NCBI GenBank assembly: GCA_021229015.1
Contig: CM037792.1
Location: 43,398,515-43,462,514, forward strand
Direction of reading: 5' to 3'
DNA length: 64,000 bases
Origin: Solen grandis
Taxonomy: Eukaryota; Mollusca; Bivalvia; Adapedonta; Solenidae
Under the pieces are notes generated by a model. That model worked only from the letters and a program-made list of their open reading frames with translations, made no database searches and had not been told where the DNA came from. Below, piece after piece: positions 46,401-51,852 of the stretch; positions within the stretch are counted from its first letter, which is position 1, and every line of letters starts with the position of its first letter. Made by a program: the position numbers and the translations under genes.

Positions 46401-49400
46401 AATTCTTCTCATCTGGATCTAATGTTCAGAATTAATTCCTGTTTTGCACCAATGATTACCTCAAGATTTCAAACCATCATTGCATAAGCATTTTTGATCC
46501 CTTGAAAATTTAGGCCTCCAGATGATTGACTAACTTAAGAATTCTTTGTATCTGAAACTTGAATCTTGTTGCTGGTAAAATCAAGTGACTTGAATCATTT
46601 TAAGTAAGCTGATGTACGTTGGTGAGCGATCTAGGGCCATATGGCTTTTTTGTTTTTAAACTTACGCCAAATATAATTTTTTAGTCCCCTACTGGTTCTT
46701 TGGAGGGGACTATGGATTTTTCCTTCATCTGTCTGTCCATCCGTCAGTCCATCCATCAGCAAAAACTGGATCCTGTGATAATTAAAAAAGTACATGGAAT
46801 ATTTTCATGAAATATGGATAGATGGCAATATGGAAATTATGCATATCTTTTTATTTTTTCCTATGTTGAGAAATGTGGTTGCTATGGTAACAAATAAACA
46901 AGAAACATTGCTAAAATTCTGATATACATTTGAAACCCTATATATAGCCTTTATAAACTTGCTACATGTTTTGAGACACATAAAACCAGTTCACATGTCA
47001 TGTCCCATTACTCTGACCTTTGATTTCACAGTTATCCCCCTTTTCACATAATTTTTTTTCCAAATAACTACATTCCTTAAATACTTCTGGAACCTAATGA
47101 TGCATTTAATTGAGAGATTACAGAAATCTTATTGGTGTTATTGTTAGTTTACACAATATATTCCAGAACTCTTTCCCTTATATTGACACAATTGTTCCCC
47201 TTTTTACTTAGAAAATATAGGAAATTGTTTATTCTCTTGAATGTTTTTCTTCCAATCCTTTTGAACTTAAACAGAATCTATATAACTTTAGTCAAGTCTT
47301 ACAGATCACACAGCAAGGTGCATTTATAAGTCTGTTCTTTGATTGAAAAGTTGCACAATTGCTTCTTCCCTATCGAAAAGGAGTCTTCAAATAGTGGCTT
47401 CATACATTTTGTTGGAACAGCCTACCCATGATCTGTCCTGGATGTTGCCTTCACTAACTACCCGGTTTAAAATTGTTGTGTAGTCAACATGCCTGTGTAC
47501 TATTCCAGCCAACACATGCTCTCTGGCCACATGAAAATCTATAGTATAAAACATACCTTCAAGTATCATTAATAACAAAATGTTGATTTTAGCTAATTTA
47601 TTGTCAATATTTTAATTTTGGTTCTATTTAGTGTGACAATACCCTTTCCAGTAGGGGACTTTTTTGCTTTGCAATAGTCTAACTTGTGAAAGATATTTTT
47701 TTGTTTCACCTGAAATAAAGACGGATAAGTTTTCTGTTCCTCAGAGATACACTTGCCTGTCTATAAGCAGTAAAGGTTTAGAGTGACTAACAACTGGTAT
47801 AAGATGTCAAAAATGACATTTAACATCAATCAATCAAACATGCGCATTCAAACATCCCTACCTACTTCTCTGTTGTTTTTTTTCTGGCTTGAGACCAGAA
47901 ATGGAACTCTTTTTTTAGGCCTAGCTGTTTAACACAGATTGGCTACTTAGTACAGGTTGCTAACACAGGTTTTACTCTATATTGCCATTTCAACATCTGA
48001 TTTTGATTTACAAAAGTTGAATAATGATATTGATCTTATACAACAATATGGTTTACCATTGTGCTGAAAGCATTATGAATAAAATATGTTTGTAAACCTT
48101 ACTATTATTCCCATGCATCACATTGTGTTTGGTTGCTTCATTTCTTCTCCCATTTTACAAAACATTTAATATCTTTTGATGTTGCTGAGTCAGGTTGATA
48201 AGGTGAGGATGTTCAATGTCATCATTGATAGTTATAGTGTACTGAGATGACCTGAAATGTACAAAACCTTGTGTAGAAAAAAAGTGTGTTGGTTACATAT
48301 AGTGGGCTGTCCACAAGGGAAAGTATTGTTATATACTGTCAAACCTATCTTAAGTGGTCAGTCAAGGGAACAAGAGAACTTTGGTGACCTTTTAATAGAG
48401 GTGGTCTCTAAATGAAAGTTAAACATACGAAAAATACTAATTTAGTTCTTAAAACTGACAGCTAATACAAGTTGACCATTTAATAAAGTGGCAACTAATA
48501 CAAGTTCAGCTGTATTCCACTGTGGGTCCAATCCCTGGCTGTAACTTATAAAATCATTATAAATCATGCTGGTATTACTCTATCTCCCTCTTCGCTAACG
48601 GAACTCAGTTCATAAAGGTAGTTTCAGGGCTGGTTTGTCTGATTCAGTACCCAGCAGAGACATTTAAGAGTCATTAAAAATGCTACTGCTATACATTTCC
48701 CTTGCTTGATGCAAAAGGGGAAGTTTCAAGAGTGGCATGCCTGGTGTTAGGATAATGTGACTTGGTGTGGTAACATGCCGCTTGTCCATGGTGTAATATT
48801 GCAATGAGGCTGCACTTCATCTGTCTCATTTACACTAAGTCCAAGACTGACTGAAATACAGATGTTTGACCCAATTATATAGAAAAATGCATGACTACTC
48901 CTTAATAGATGTAATATTAAACTTAGACACAATTCATAGACTTCAATTTATAACTACTGAAGTATAACTCCCTTTCAATCCCCCATTCTGTAGGGAGAAA
49001 TCAGGCCACCATTCCATGTACAGTGTACTATGTTTACATCCCATTCTTCATGCTTGTATGAAGAAAATTTTCAAAACACAACTTTTACCGGTACTTAAAT
49101 TTTGTTGTAGAATTAACAGTTCTATGAAATGGATAAAGGGTATGGCATTTATTCAAATGTAGTTTTGCAACCTTTGTTTATTAAGGAAATTGCAAAGCCA
49201 TAGAGGTGTTTAAATGTGTTAACAAGATATGTTGACATCCTTCCAGAAAAGAGCCAAAAGCAGTCAACAGTCAGTGAGGGAGCTTCAGACAAGGAAGTAA
49301 TTAAAAAGAAAAAGAAGAAAAAGAAAGAAAAAGTAAGATAACTTTTATTTAAACGCTTTATATTTTCATACCTAGATAGGACTTGGAAATACATGTACAT

Positions 49401-49999
49401 TGTATTAAGGATTAGACAGATATACATAGCTAATATAGTTCTCCTCCTTTTCATAAAATATAGAACTGTAGTATTTATTGTGAGATGGTTTGGTGTCATG
49501 ACTTTGTGTTGGGATATCACAATAAGGCCACACTACATCTGTCTCATGATGACAGAAATGACTGAAACACTGTTGATGGGATGGTAAACCCAAGCAAACA
49601 AACAACTAATATTTAGATGTCTTTGATAATACTTCAGATGTGTTAAATTCTATCACTCTGGCCATTGAAAATAGTGCATGGTGAGTGAAAAATGAGGACA
49701 ATTTTCAGCAATTATCTCAAACATATAATGGGCTAAGCAAGGGGAGTGATCATTTTAAGAATTCATACCCCTGTTACTTGTCTATTTTATAAGATCGTAC
49801 TGACGTGAGTTTGTGATTGCAGGAGGAAGATGTAGTTGAGAAAAAAGCCAAAAAGAAGGAAAAGTCTAAAGGAGACAAAGATGGTGTTAAAAAGGAGAAG
49901 AAGAAAAAGAAGAAGGTTTTAGAAGAAGAGGAAGATATGGATGACTTGGAAAAGTTCCTTGCTGATGAGAAAACTGGCGGGGGATACGAGTCCTTGTGA
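22918..49999 (+). CDS. RABL6: RABL6, Rab-like GTPase 6 (14 coding exons, 786 aa)
   Basis: The joined exons are 22918-23056, 23867-23973, 25234-25356, 26325-26422, 27406-27546, 28733-28838, 29480-29583, 30606-30724, 31646-31921, 32729-32867, 36341-37016, 37691-37760, 49247-49332 and 49823-49999. They total 2,361 nt with phases consistent throughout. Human RABL6 is about 730 residues. Residues 47-225 form the Ras-like GTPase domain, with P-loop GDRNVGKT (53-60), a G3-like WDVVD (102-106) lacking the usual Gln, and G4 NHKD (179-182). A leucine/glutamate-rich segment, a Pro/Ser linker with [16 protein letters not shown] and [10 protein letters not shown] motifs, a Ser/Asp-rich acidic region and a Lys-rich tail ending GGGYESL follow. 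In vertebrates the protein is nuclear and cytoplasmic, binds GTP weakly, associates with ARF and affects cell proliferation. That role is transferred by homology only. Confidence 0.92.
23867..23973 (+). CDS. RABL6: RABL6 coding exon 2 (P-loop)
   Basis: Acceptor TTTCAG at 23,861-23,866. It encodes [20 protein letters not shown] and continues to EYLPTDEIQ. This is the G1/P-loop that grips the nucleotide phosphates, plus the switch I region. Donor GTATAT at 23,974, phase 0. Confidence 0.95.
24482..24685 (+). mobile_element. MITE family 2 copy, intron 2
   Basis: It starts CCCTTTACTTCATGAATATT and ends TATATGCACTAAAGGG. The middle contains GGATTTTTCTTTGC and GAGCTACAAT, shared with copies at 39,714, 50,047, 57,052 and 58,630. 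The flanking TTAA is decayed to TTGA/TCAA. Confidence 0.6.
25234..25356 (+). CDS. RABL6: RABL6 coding exon 3
   Basis: Acceptor CCTCAG. 41 codons including [20 protein letters not shown] and a basic [16 protein letters not shown] stands where Ras proteins have the G3 WDTAGQ motif. The missing catalytic Gln is typical of this family and implies slow hydrolysis. Donor GTATGT. Confidence 0.95.
25406..25470 (+). repeat. 16-bp tandem repeat, four copies
   Basis: Unit CATATAGGTGTGTTGA repeated four times with one substitution, 50 bp after exon 3. Confidence 0.85.
26325..26422 (+). CDS. RABL6: RABL6 coding exon 4
   Basis: Acceptor GTTACAG. It encodes an acidic insert ([13 protein letters not shown]), then [19 protein letters not shown], the hydrophobic strand before the alpha-3 helix. 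The donor GTATGT at 26,423 splits the Trp codon. A MITE begins only 25 bp downstream. Confidence 0.95.
26447..26688 (+). mobile_element. piggyBac-like MITE (family 1), intron 4
   Basis: TTAA-CCCTTTCCCTCATA at the left, TATGAGGGAAAGGG-TTAA at the right. The centre is a near-perfect hairpin with arms AACCAGATCAGCCTGCGAGT / ACTCGCAGGCTGATCAGGTT. A TTAA duplication and CCC-initial inverted repeats fit piggyBac-type non-autonomous elements. Confidence 0.82.
26873..27040 (-). mobile_element. MITE family 2 fragment, intron 4
   Basis: Minus-strand match to the family: GTAGCTCAGATTCTAC, GCAAAGAAAAATCCACTG and ATGAATATTCATGAGGTAAA. The far inverted repeat is not clear. Confidence 0.5.
27406..27546 (+). 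CDS. RABL6: RABL6 coding exon 5 (NHKD)
   Basis: Acceptor ATTTCAG. It encodes [20 protein letters not shown] followed by [12 protein letters not shown] is the G4 guanine-recognition motif. Donor GTGTGT at 27,547, inside an Arg codon. Confidence 0.95.
27664..27800 (+). mobile_element. Short Helitron-like element (GTGTCGCC type), intron 5
   Basis: It starts GTGTCGTCTGCTGTAAGCAG, then ATAGGGATCACTTTTTTCC and a TCTGTCTGTC patch. It ends with the hairpin GTGTTCCAAAGAACAC followed by TGTTTTT. Same plan as 34,301-35,213 and 55,456-55,570. Confidence 0.6.
28369..28609 (-). mobile_element. piggyBac-like MITE (family 1), intron 5
   Basis: TTAA-bounded. The orientation is opposite to the intron-4 copy (CATATAGACTC end first). 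Central hairpin GATCAGCCTGTGAGT / ACTCACAGGCTGATC shows a compensating pair change against the other copies. Confidence 0.82.
28733..28838 (+). CDS. RABL6: RABL6 coding exon 6
   Basis: Acceptor TGTTTCAG. It encodes [20 protein letters not shown] followed by PFLQLQ, the end of the GTPase fold. EAS occupies the G5 position. This segment is among the most conserved in RABL6. Donor GTGAGT. Confidence 0.95.
29136..29376 (-). mobile_element. piggyBac-like MITE (family 1), intron 6
   Basis: TTAA-bounded CCCTTTCCCTCATATAG ... CTATGAGGGAAAGGG with the same central hairpin. It ends about 100 bp before exon 7. Confidence 0.82.
29480..29583 (+). CDS. RABL6: RABL6 coding exon 7
   Basis: Acceptor CATTTCAG. 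It encodes a helical Leu/Glu-rich segment ([20 protein letters not shown], then [14 protein letters not shown]) that follows the GTPase domain in the family. Donor GTAAGT. Confidence 0.93.
30327..30582 (+). mobile_element. SINE family A (body and tail), intron 7
   Basis: It contains GTGCTCAGCGTATACTGG, GTAGTTCCAGGACTGGTTTG, a CATGCC / TATTACAATGAGGCAG segment and GGAATACTGTCAGTAG. All are shared with copies at 41,996, 43,081, 48,560, 49,480 and 54,867. The tRNA-like head is eroded. Confidence 0.55.
30606..30724 (+). CDS. RABL6: RABL6 coding exon 8
   Basis: Acceptor ACTGCAG at 30,605. It encodes [17 protein letters not shown] and then a Gln/Pro/Lys-rich linker. A SINE-like sequence ends about 23 bp before the acceptor. 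Donor GTATGT at 30,725, phase 1. Confidence 0.88.
31646..31921 (+). CDS. RABL6: RABL6 coding exon 9 (Pro/Ser/Thr linker)
   Basis: Acceptor CTTTGCAG. 92 residues of low-complexity Pro/Ser/Thr sequence ending in the conserved patch [14 protein letters not shown], the counterpart of the ISRLF motif in vertebrate RABL6. Donor GTACAC at 31,922. Confidence 0.9.
32729..32867 (+). CDS. RABL6: RABL6 coding exon 10
   Basis: Acceptor AAAACAG. It encodes [20 protein letters not shown] followed by [11 protein letters not shown]. The SV(D/E)DFVPD motif is conserved in the family. Donor GTATCA at 32,868 is weak but fits phase. Confidence 0.9.
33062..36340. other. RABL6 intron 10, right part
   Basis: No coding exon is seen. 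It holds the Helitron-like element at 34,301-35,213 and a short direct repeat of 'gcttgaattaaaagaatcagaggg' type near 35,914-35,970 (unit about 39 bp, two copies). Confidence 0.45.
34301..35213 (+). mobile_element. Helitron-like element with about 156-bp tandem core, intron 10
   Basis: It starts GTGTCGCCTGCATAGCATGG, with a 5' stem to GCAGACAC, then GGGATCACTTTGTCC and a (GTC)n microsatellite. The core repeats a 150-156-bp unit beginning GTCCGGAGC / GTCCGGACC / GTCCAGGGC at 34,413, 34,569 and 34,719. It ends GCAGGCGACAC then the hairpin GTGTTCCGAGGAACAC. A C17-A13 junction and (AT)n(GT)n run (35,006-35,071) lie inside. It is a long version of the 27,664 and 55,456 elements. Confidence 0.65.
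36341..37016 (+). CDS. RABL6: RABL6 coding exon 11 (large acidic exon)
   Basis: Acceptor GCTTACAG. 225 residues. It starts with [20 protein letters not shown], strongly conserved in the family, and continues as a Ser/Asp/Gly-rich acidic region likely to be disordered and phosphorylated. Near its end, [15 protein letters not shown] residues ([19 protein letters not shown]) form a possible short linear motif. Donor GTTGGT at 37,017 is non-ideal. Reading through gives 17 more codons to a stop at 37,070. Confidence 0.9.
37691..37760 (+). CDS. RABL6: RABL6 coding exon 12
   Basis: Acceptor CATTGCAG. It encodes [20 protein letters not shown] and begins the Lys-rich tail. Donor GTAGGT at 37,761, phase 1. 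It is followed by an 11.5-kb intron. Assigned by phase and composition rather than by strong homology. Confidence 0.75.
38187..38590 (+). mobile_element. tRNA-derived SINE, family C, intron 12
   Basis: The head GCCGCAATAGCTCAGTGGTA has a canonical A box, and GGGGTTCAAATCTC has a B box, which is very tRNA-like. A G-run interrupts it, then a body ends in GTGGGTTTTCTTTGACCACA. The intact internal promoter suggests a relatively recent copy. Confidence 0.65.
39474..39716 (-). mobile_element. piggyBac-like MITE (family 1), intron 12
   Basis: TTAA-bounded, with the same ends and hairpin core as the other copies. Its right TTAA is shared with the adjoining family 2 copy. Confidence 0.82.
39713..39957 (-). 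mobile_element. MITE family 2 copy abutting family 1, intron 12
   Basis: It begins at the same TTAA that ends the family 1 element. It contains TAGCTCAGATTCTACA, GCAAAGAAAAATGCACTG and ATAAATATTCATAAGATAAA, i.e. the family read on the minus strand. Confidence 0.55.
40128..40139 (+). CDS. RABL6: Possible 12-nt cassette microexon of RABL6
   Basis: CAATCTTTCAG, then TGGCTGAGGAAG, then GTAAAA. The 12 nt begin and end in phase 1, so inclusion between exons 12 and 13 would insert four residues (Met-Ala-Glu-Glu) without disturbing the frame. The acceptor is good and the donor moderate. Chance occurrence in an 11.5-kb intron is quite possible. Confidence 0.3.
41438..41680 (-). mobile_element. piggyBac-like MITE (family 1), intron 12
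   Basis: TTAA-bounded. The core hairpin is GATCAGCCTGCGAGT / ACTCGCAGGCTGATC. A few single-base indels against the other copies. Confidence 0.82.
41996..42298 (+). mobile_element. SINE family A, intron 12
   Basis: The tRNA-like head has AAGTTGTTAGAGCACCCGCC (A box) and GGGTACGATCCCTGG (B box). The body has GTATATAAGACTAGTTTC, GGCCCAGTATCCGTATAATG and GACTGAAATAATGTCAGTGG. Confidence 0.65.
42804..42999. mobile_element. MITE family 3, intron 12
   Basis: GTTCCGTTTCTGGTCTC at the left and GAGACCAGAAATGGAAC at the right are inverted repeats 196 bp apart end to end. The right end recurs at 47,876-47,912 with the same neighbouring CTACCTACNTAGC / CTACCTACTTCTC, so it is a repeat family. Confidence 0.55.
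43081..43338 (+). mobile_element. SINE family A, intron 12 (most complete copy)
   Basis: The head GGGTCTGGTGGCTTAGTTG has an A-box-like motif and GTTGTGGGTTCAATGCC has a B box. The body is GTAGCTCTAGGACTGGTTGG, GATAATGGGACTGGG and CTGTAATACTGTTGG. It ends in a CAAA-type tail (AAAGCAAACAAACAAA). Confidence 0.7.
43350..43482 (+). repeat. Dispersed repeat with (ATCA)n tail, copy 1
   Basis: CACCTGAAATAAAGATGGAT, TGTCTGTTCCTC and GAGTAACTAACC, ending in about eight ATCA units. A second copy is at 47,705-47,838. The short-unit microsatellite tail suggests a retroposed element. Confidence 0.55.
43667..45385 (+). mobile_element. Helitron-like (pearl/HINE-like) element with 165-bp tandem core
   Basis: The 5' end is a perfect two-part hairpin (AGCTCAC, TGAGCAC, AAC, GTGCTCA, GTGAGCT). 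Then GATCGCC and a CGTCCGTGCGTG microsatellite. The core has seven or so units of 165 bp, with CCCCGCACC at 44,221, 44,386, 44,551, 44,706, 44,871 and 45,036 (last slightly changed). The 3' end is CAGGTGAGCGATTC, then the hairpin AGGGCCATCATGGCCCT and CTTGTT. No coding on the plus strand. Confidence 0.7.
45423..46654 (+). mobile_element. Helitron-like element, second copy, diverged core
   Basis: The 5' hairpin is AGCTCACCAGAGCAT / ATGCTGAGGGTGAGCT, then GGGATCACCC. The core repeats of about 180 bp contain AATAAAGTTGATCCCT and TCTTCTGTGAAACCAATG. The 3' end is GGTGAGCGATCTAGGGCCAT then TTTTTTGTT. It lies 38 bp from the previous element in the same orientation. Confidence 0.6.
46683..47665 (+). 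mobile_element. Repeat element with AGTCCCC / GGGGACT ends
   Basis: The left end is AGTCCCCTACTGG with a local hairpin to GGAGGGGACT, then a CTGTCTGTCCATCCGTC patch. The right end is CCAGTAGGGGACT, complementary to the left end, then TTTTTTGC. The plan (5' hairpin, CCGTC microsatellite, AT-rich body) is like the neighbouring Helitron-like elements. Confidence 0.5.
47705..47912 (+). repeat. Dispersed repeat copy 2 plus MITE family 3 right end
   Basis: CACCTGAAATAAAGACGGAT to ATCAATCAATCAAAC matches 43,350-43,482. It is followed by CTGGCTTGAGACCAGAAATG, matching the right end of the 42,804-42,999 element. Confidence 0.5.
48560..48860 (+). mobile_element. Decayed SINE family A sequences, intron 12
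   Basis: Two partial stretches: GTAGTTTCAGGGCTGGTTTG near 48,620, and AGAGACATTTAAGAGTCATT to AAGACTGACTGAAATAC near 48,655-48,857, including GGATAATGTGACTTGG and CATGCC. Confidence 0.5.
49247..49332 (+). CDS. RABL6: RABL6 coding exon 13 (Lys-rich)
   Basis: Acceptor CCTTCCAG. It encodes [20 protein letters not shown] and a run of lysines likely to act as nuclear/nucleolar localisation signal. Donor GTAAGA at 49,333, phase 0. Confidence 0.85.
49480..49605 (+). mobile_element. SINE family A 3' part, intron 13
   Basis: TGGTTTGGTGTCATGACTTT, CACAATAAGGCCACACTACA and GAAACACTGTTGATGGGA, with tail CAAGCAAACAAACAAC. It lies between exons 13 and 14. Confidence 0.6.
49823..49999 (+). CDS. RABL6: RABL6 coding exon 14 and stop
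   Basis: Acceptor GATTGCAG. It continues the Lys/Glu-rich tail, then [13 protein letters not shown] and GGGYESL before TGA. The ending parallels the vertebrate C-terminus (acidic LExFL followed by a Gly-rich stretch and a short acidic end), which confirms the 3' end of the gene. Confidence 0.92.
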   Translation, partial: EEDVVEKKAKKKEKSKGDKDGVKKEKKKKKKVLEEEEDMDDLEKFLADEKTGGGYESL

Positions 50000-50040
50000 T
50001 AGTATACTCAATATTGGTCAAGATTTCATCTTTCATTATG

Positions 50041-50046
50041 AATAAA
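50041..50046 (+). terminator. Candidate RABL6 polyadenylation signal
   Basis: AATAAA 41 bp after the stop codon, immediately before the TTAA of a MITE. Cleavage 10-30 nt downstream would fall inside the MITE. Later AATAAA motifs exist, so a longer 3' UTR is possible. Confidence 0.5.
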
Positions 50047-50243
50047 TTAACCCTTTACCTCATGAATATTCATATACAAATTCATGAATTTGGTGAAACT
50101 TAGTTAACTGATCTTAAAATATTACATGAAACTATGGATTTTTCTTGCAATGCAGACACTGAAGAATCTGAGCTAAACAGTTGTATGAGCAAACATTTGT
50201 TTCCCAAAGCATCCGAATGTATCAATATGAGGTACAGGGTTAA
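50047..50243 (+). mobile_element. MITE family 2 copy at the 3' end of RABL6
   Basis: TTAA-CCCTTTACCTCATGAATA at the left and TGAGGTACAGGG-TTAA at the right. The middle contains GGATTTTTCTTGC and ATCTGAGCTA. Confidence 0.72.
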
Positions 50244-51610
50244 TACATAATTCAAGGCGTGAGAGTGAAATTAGGCTAAGTGCATATATATGTATAAGCA
50301 CTTAGCTGAGTTTCGCTCTCACCCTTCAATATTAAGTTTTATGACAGGCCTTTTTCTATGTGTCTGATTCCCAAATTAAAATTATTTTAAATCATGCTGA
50401 AGTCTTAAACTTAACAGGTCATTCCAGAATGTTGTGTTCCCATGAGAATTCCCATAGTGGATTTTTTTTATTCCCAAAATACATAGTAAAGGGCCAGTAT
50501 TATTGAAAGCATTGATATATATACATTGTAGCATTGTACAACAGTGTATTTGCCATGTTGACATATTAGAGTATTCCTGAAAAGGAATATGGCTTTTTAA
50601 TTTATTTTGTTTTGAGAAAATTGATATGGATTTAGACTTTATTCTTTATGGAAAGAAAGTATTCCCATGTCTTATTTCTTTGATTTAGTCTGATTTTCAT
50701 GTTCAATGGTCACAGTATGCCCAATATTTATTAGCAAGTTGTGTAATTATTGTTTATCATGGACATTTAATTGTTTTGATTCTGAATGAGTGGAAATTAA
50801 ATGTGTACATTTATTCATGGATTTATGTTCCAAACATTTTTATGTTCAATACTACTTGTAGTTAAAATCATCCACAAAATCCGTGAAACATAAGCTTGCA
50901 AGACAAATAATTATTTAGTTTTGCCGTTCTTTCTGTAAGATGACAAATAAGAGCAGGGCAGACTTTGTTCTCACTTAATGATGAATTTGTCATCAGTCTA
51001 GTCCAATGGGGTGAAGTTTTAGGCTTGAAGTAATTTTTTGCACAGTCTTGAGGAATGAAGAGTATCAAGTCTGCATCTCACAAAACATATGATATAAAGA
51101 AGGGGGGGGGGGGGGGCATTCATGTGGTTTTAGATGTCCGCTTACTGTCACTCATCATCTTATGGTTGTGGGTTTGAGTCCAGGCTTGAATTCCACAAAC
51201 AATTCTTGGCACTAAGAAATACTTTATACTTAGGGGTGAATTTCATCATTTTTGGTTCGCTTTTATAAAAATACCCGAATATTTCATTTCTCAGCAGATA
51301 TGGTTAATTATTAAGGTAATAGTATGTCAGTTAAGTCATATACTTGAATTTTTGGTATCAAATTTGGGTACATTTATTAGAAAAACAATAAATATGATAT
51401 TCGCCCATAAGTATTTAAGTATTACTTAGCAGTTATTATTGTTGGTGGAATTTGAGCCAGGTCTAGTCACTTGAAATTCTCATTAGAGGAGGCCTTCCAA
51501 CTGGCTCAAGTAAGTGGTTCTACCTTCTACTCCAGTGTGATCTGGGATCTTCCTCAATCAGTTACTGGCTGGATGTTGCAGTGTTGGTGGTCACCAAAGC
51601 AACAGTGATA
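50244..51610. other. Downstream of RABL6, no gene seen
   Basis: AT-rich, no supportable frame. A near-palindrome with TGAGAGTGAAA and GCTAAGTGCATATATA / GTATAAGCACTTAGC plus TTTCGCTCTCA (50,260-50,322) forms a strong hairpin. A G-run is at 51,102-51,116. Part of a family B SINE (GAGGCCTTCCAACTGGCTCA) is at about 51,485-51,610. Confidence 0.45.
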
Positions 51611-51852
51611 TTAACCCTTTCCCTCATAGTGGAAACCATGAAAAGACCTATGCGAACAACATAAAACCAGATCAGCCTGCGAGTAACTCGCAGGCTGATC
51701 AGGTTTTATGCTGTTCGCTGCTCCTCAGTGGTCTTGAAATGAGGATTTTGTAATTAAATTTGGTAAGGTTTAACTGTGGTTTTCTGCAGATCAGGCTTTA
51801 TGCGATACCTATTGAGTGCGTCAAAATGAGACTATATGAGGGAAAGGGTCAA
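51611..51852 (+). mobile_element. piggyBac-like MITE (family 1), downstream of RABL6
   Basis: It starts TTAACCCTTTCCCTCATAG and ends TATGAGGGAAAGGGTCAA, the right TTAA mutated to TCAA. The same hairpin core; orientation as the intron-4 copy. Confidence 0.8.

Larger units (their letters stand above)
22854..50046 (+). other. RABL6: RABL6 gene span (acceptor of coding-start exon to AATAAA)
   Basis: This spans 14 coding exons and 13 introns, plus at least one 5' untranslated exon outside the assignable region. The coding-start exon begins after TTTTTCAG at 22,853. A candidate polyadenylation signal AATAAA lies at 50,041-50,046, just after the stop at 49,997-49,999. Introns range from about 0.5 kb (intron 13) to 11.5 kb (intron 12) and are full of repeats. 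All internal junctions follow GT-AG. Confidence 0.85.
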
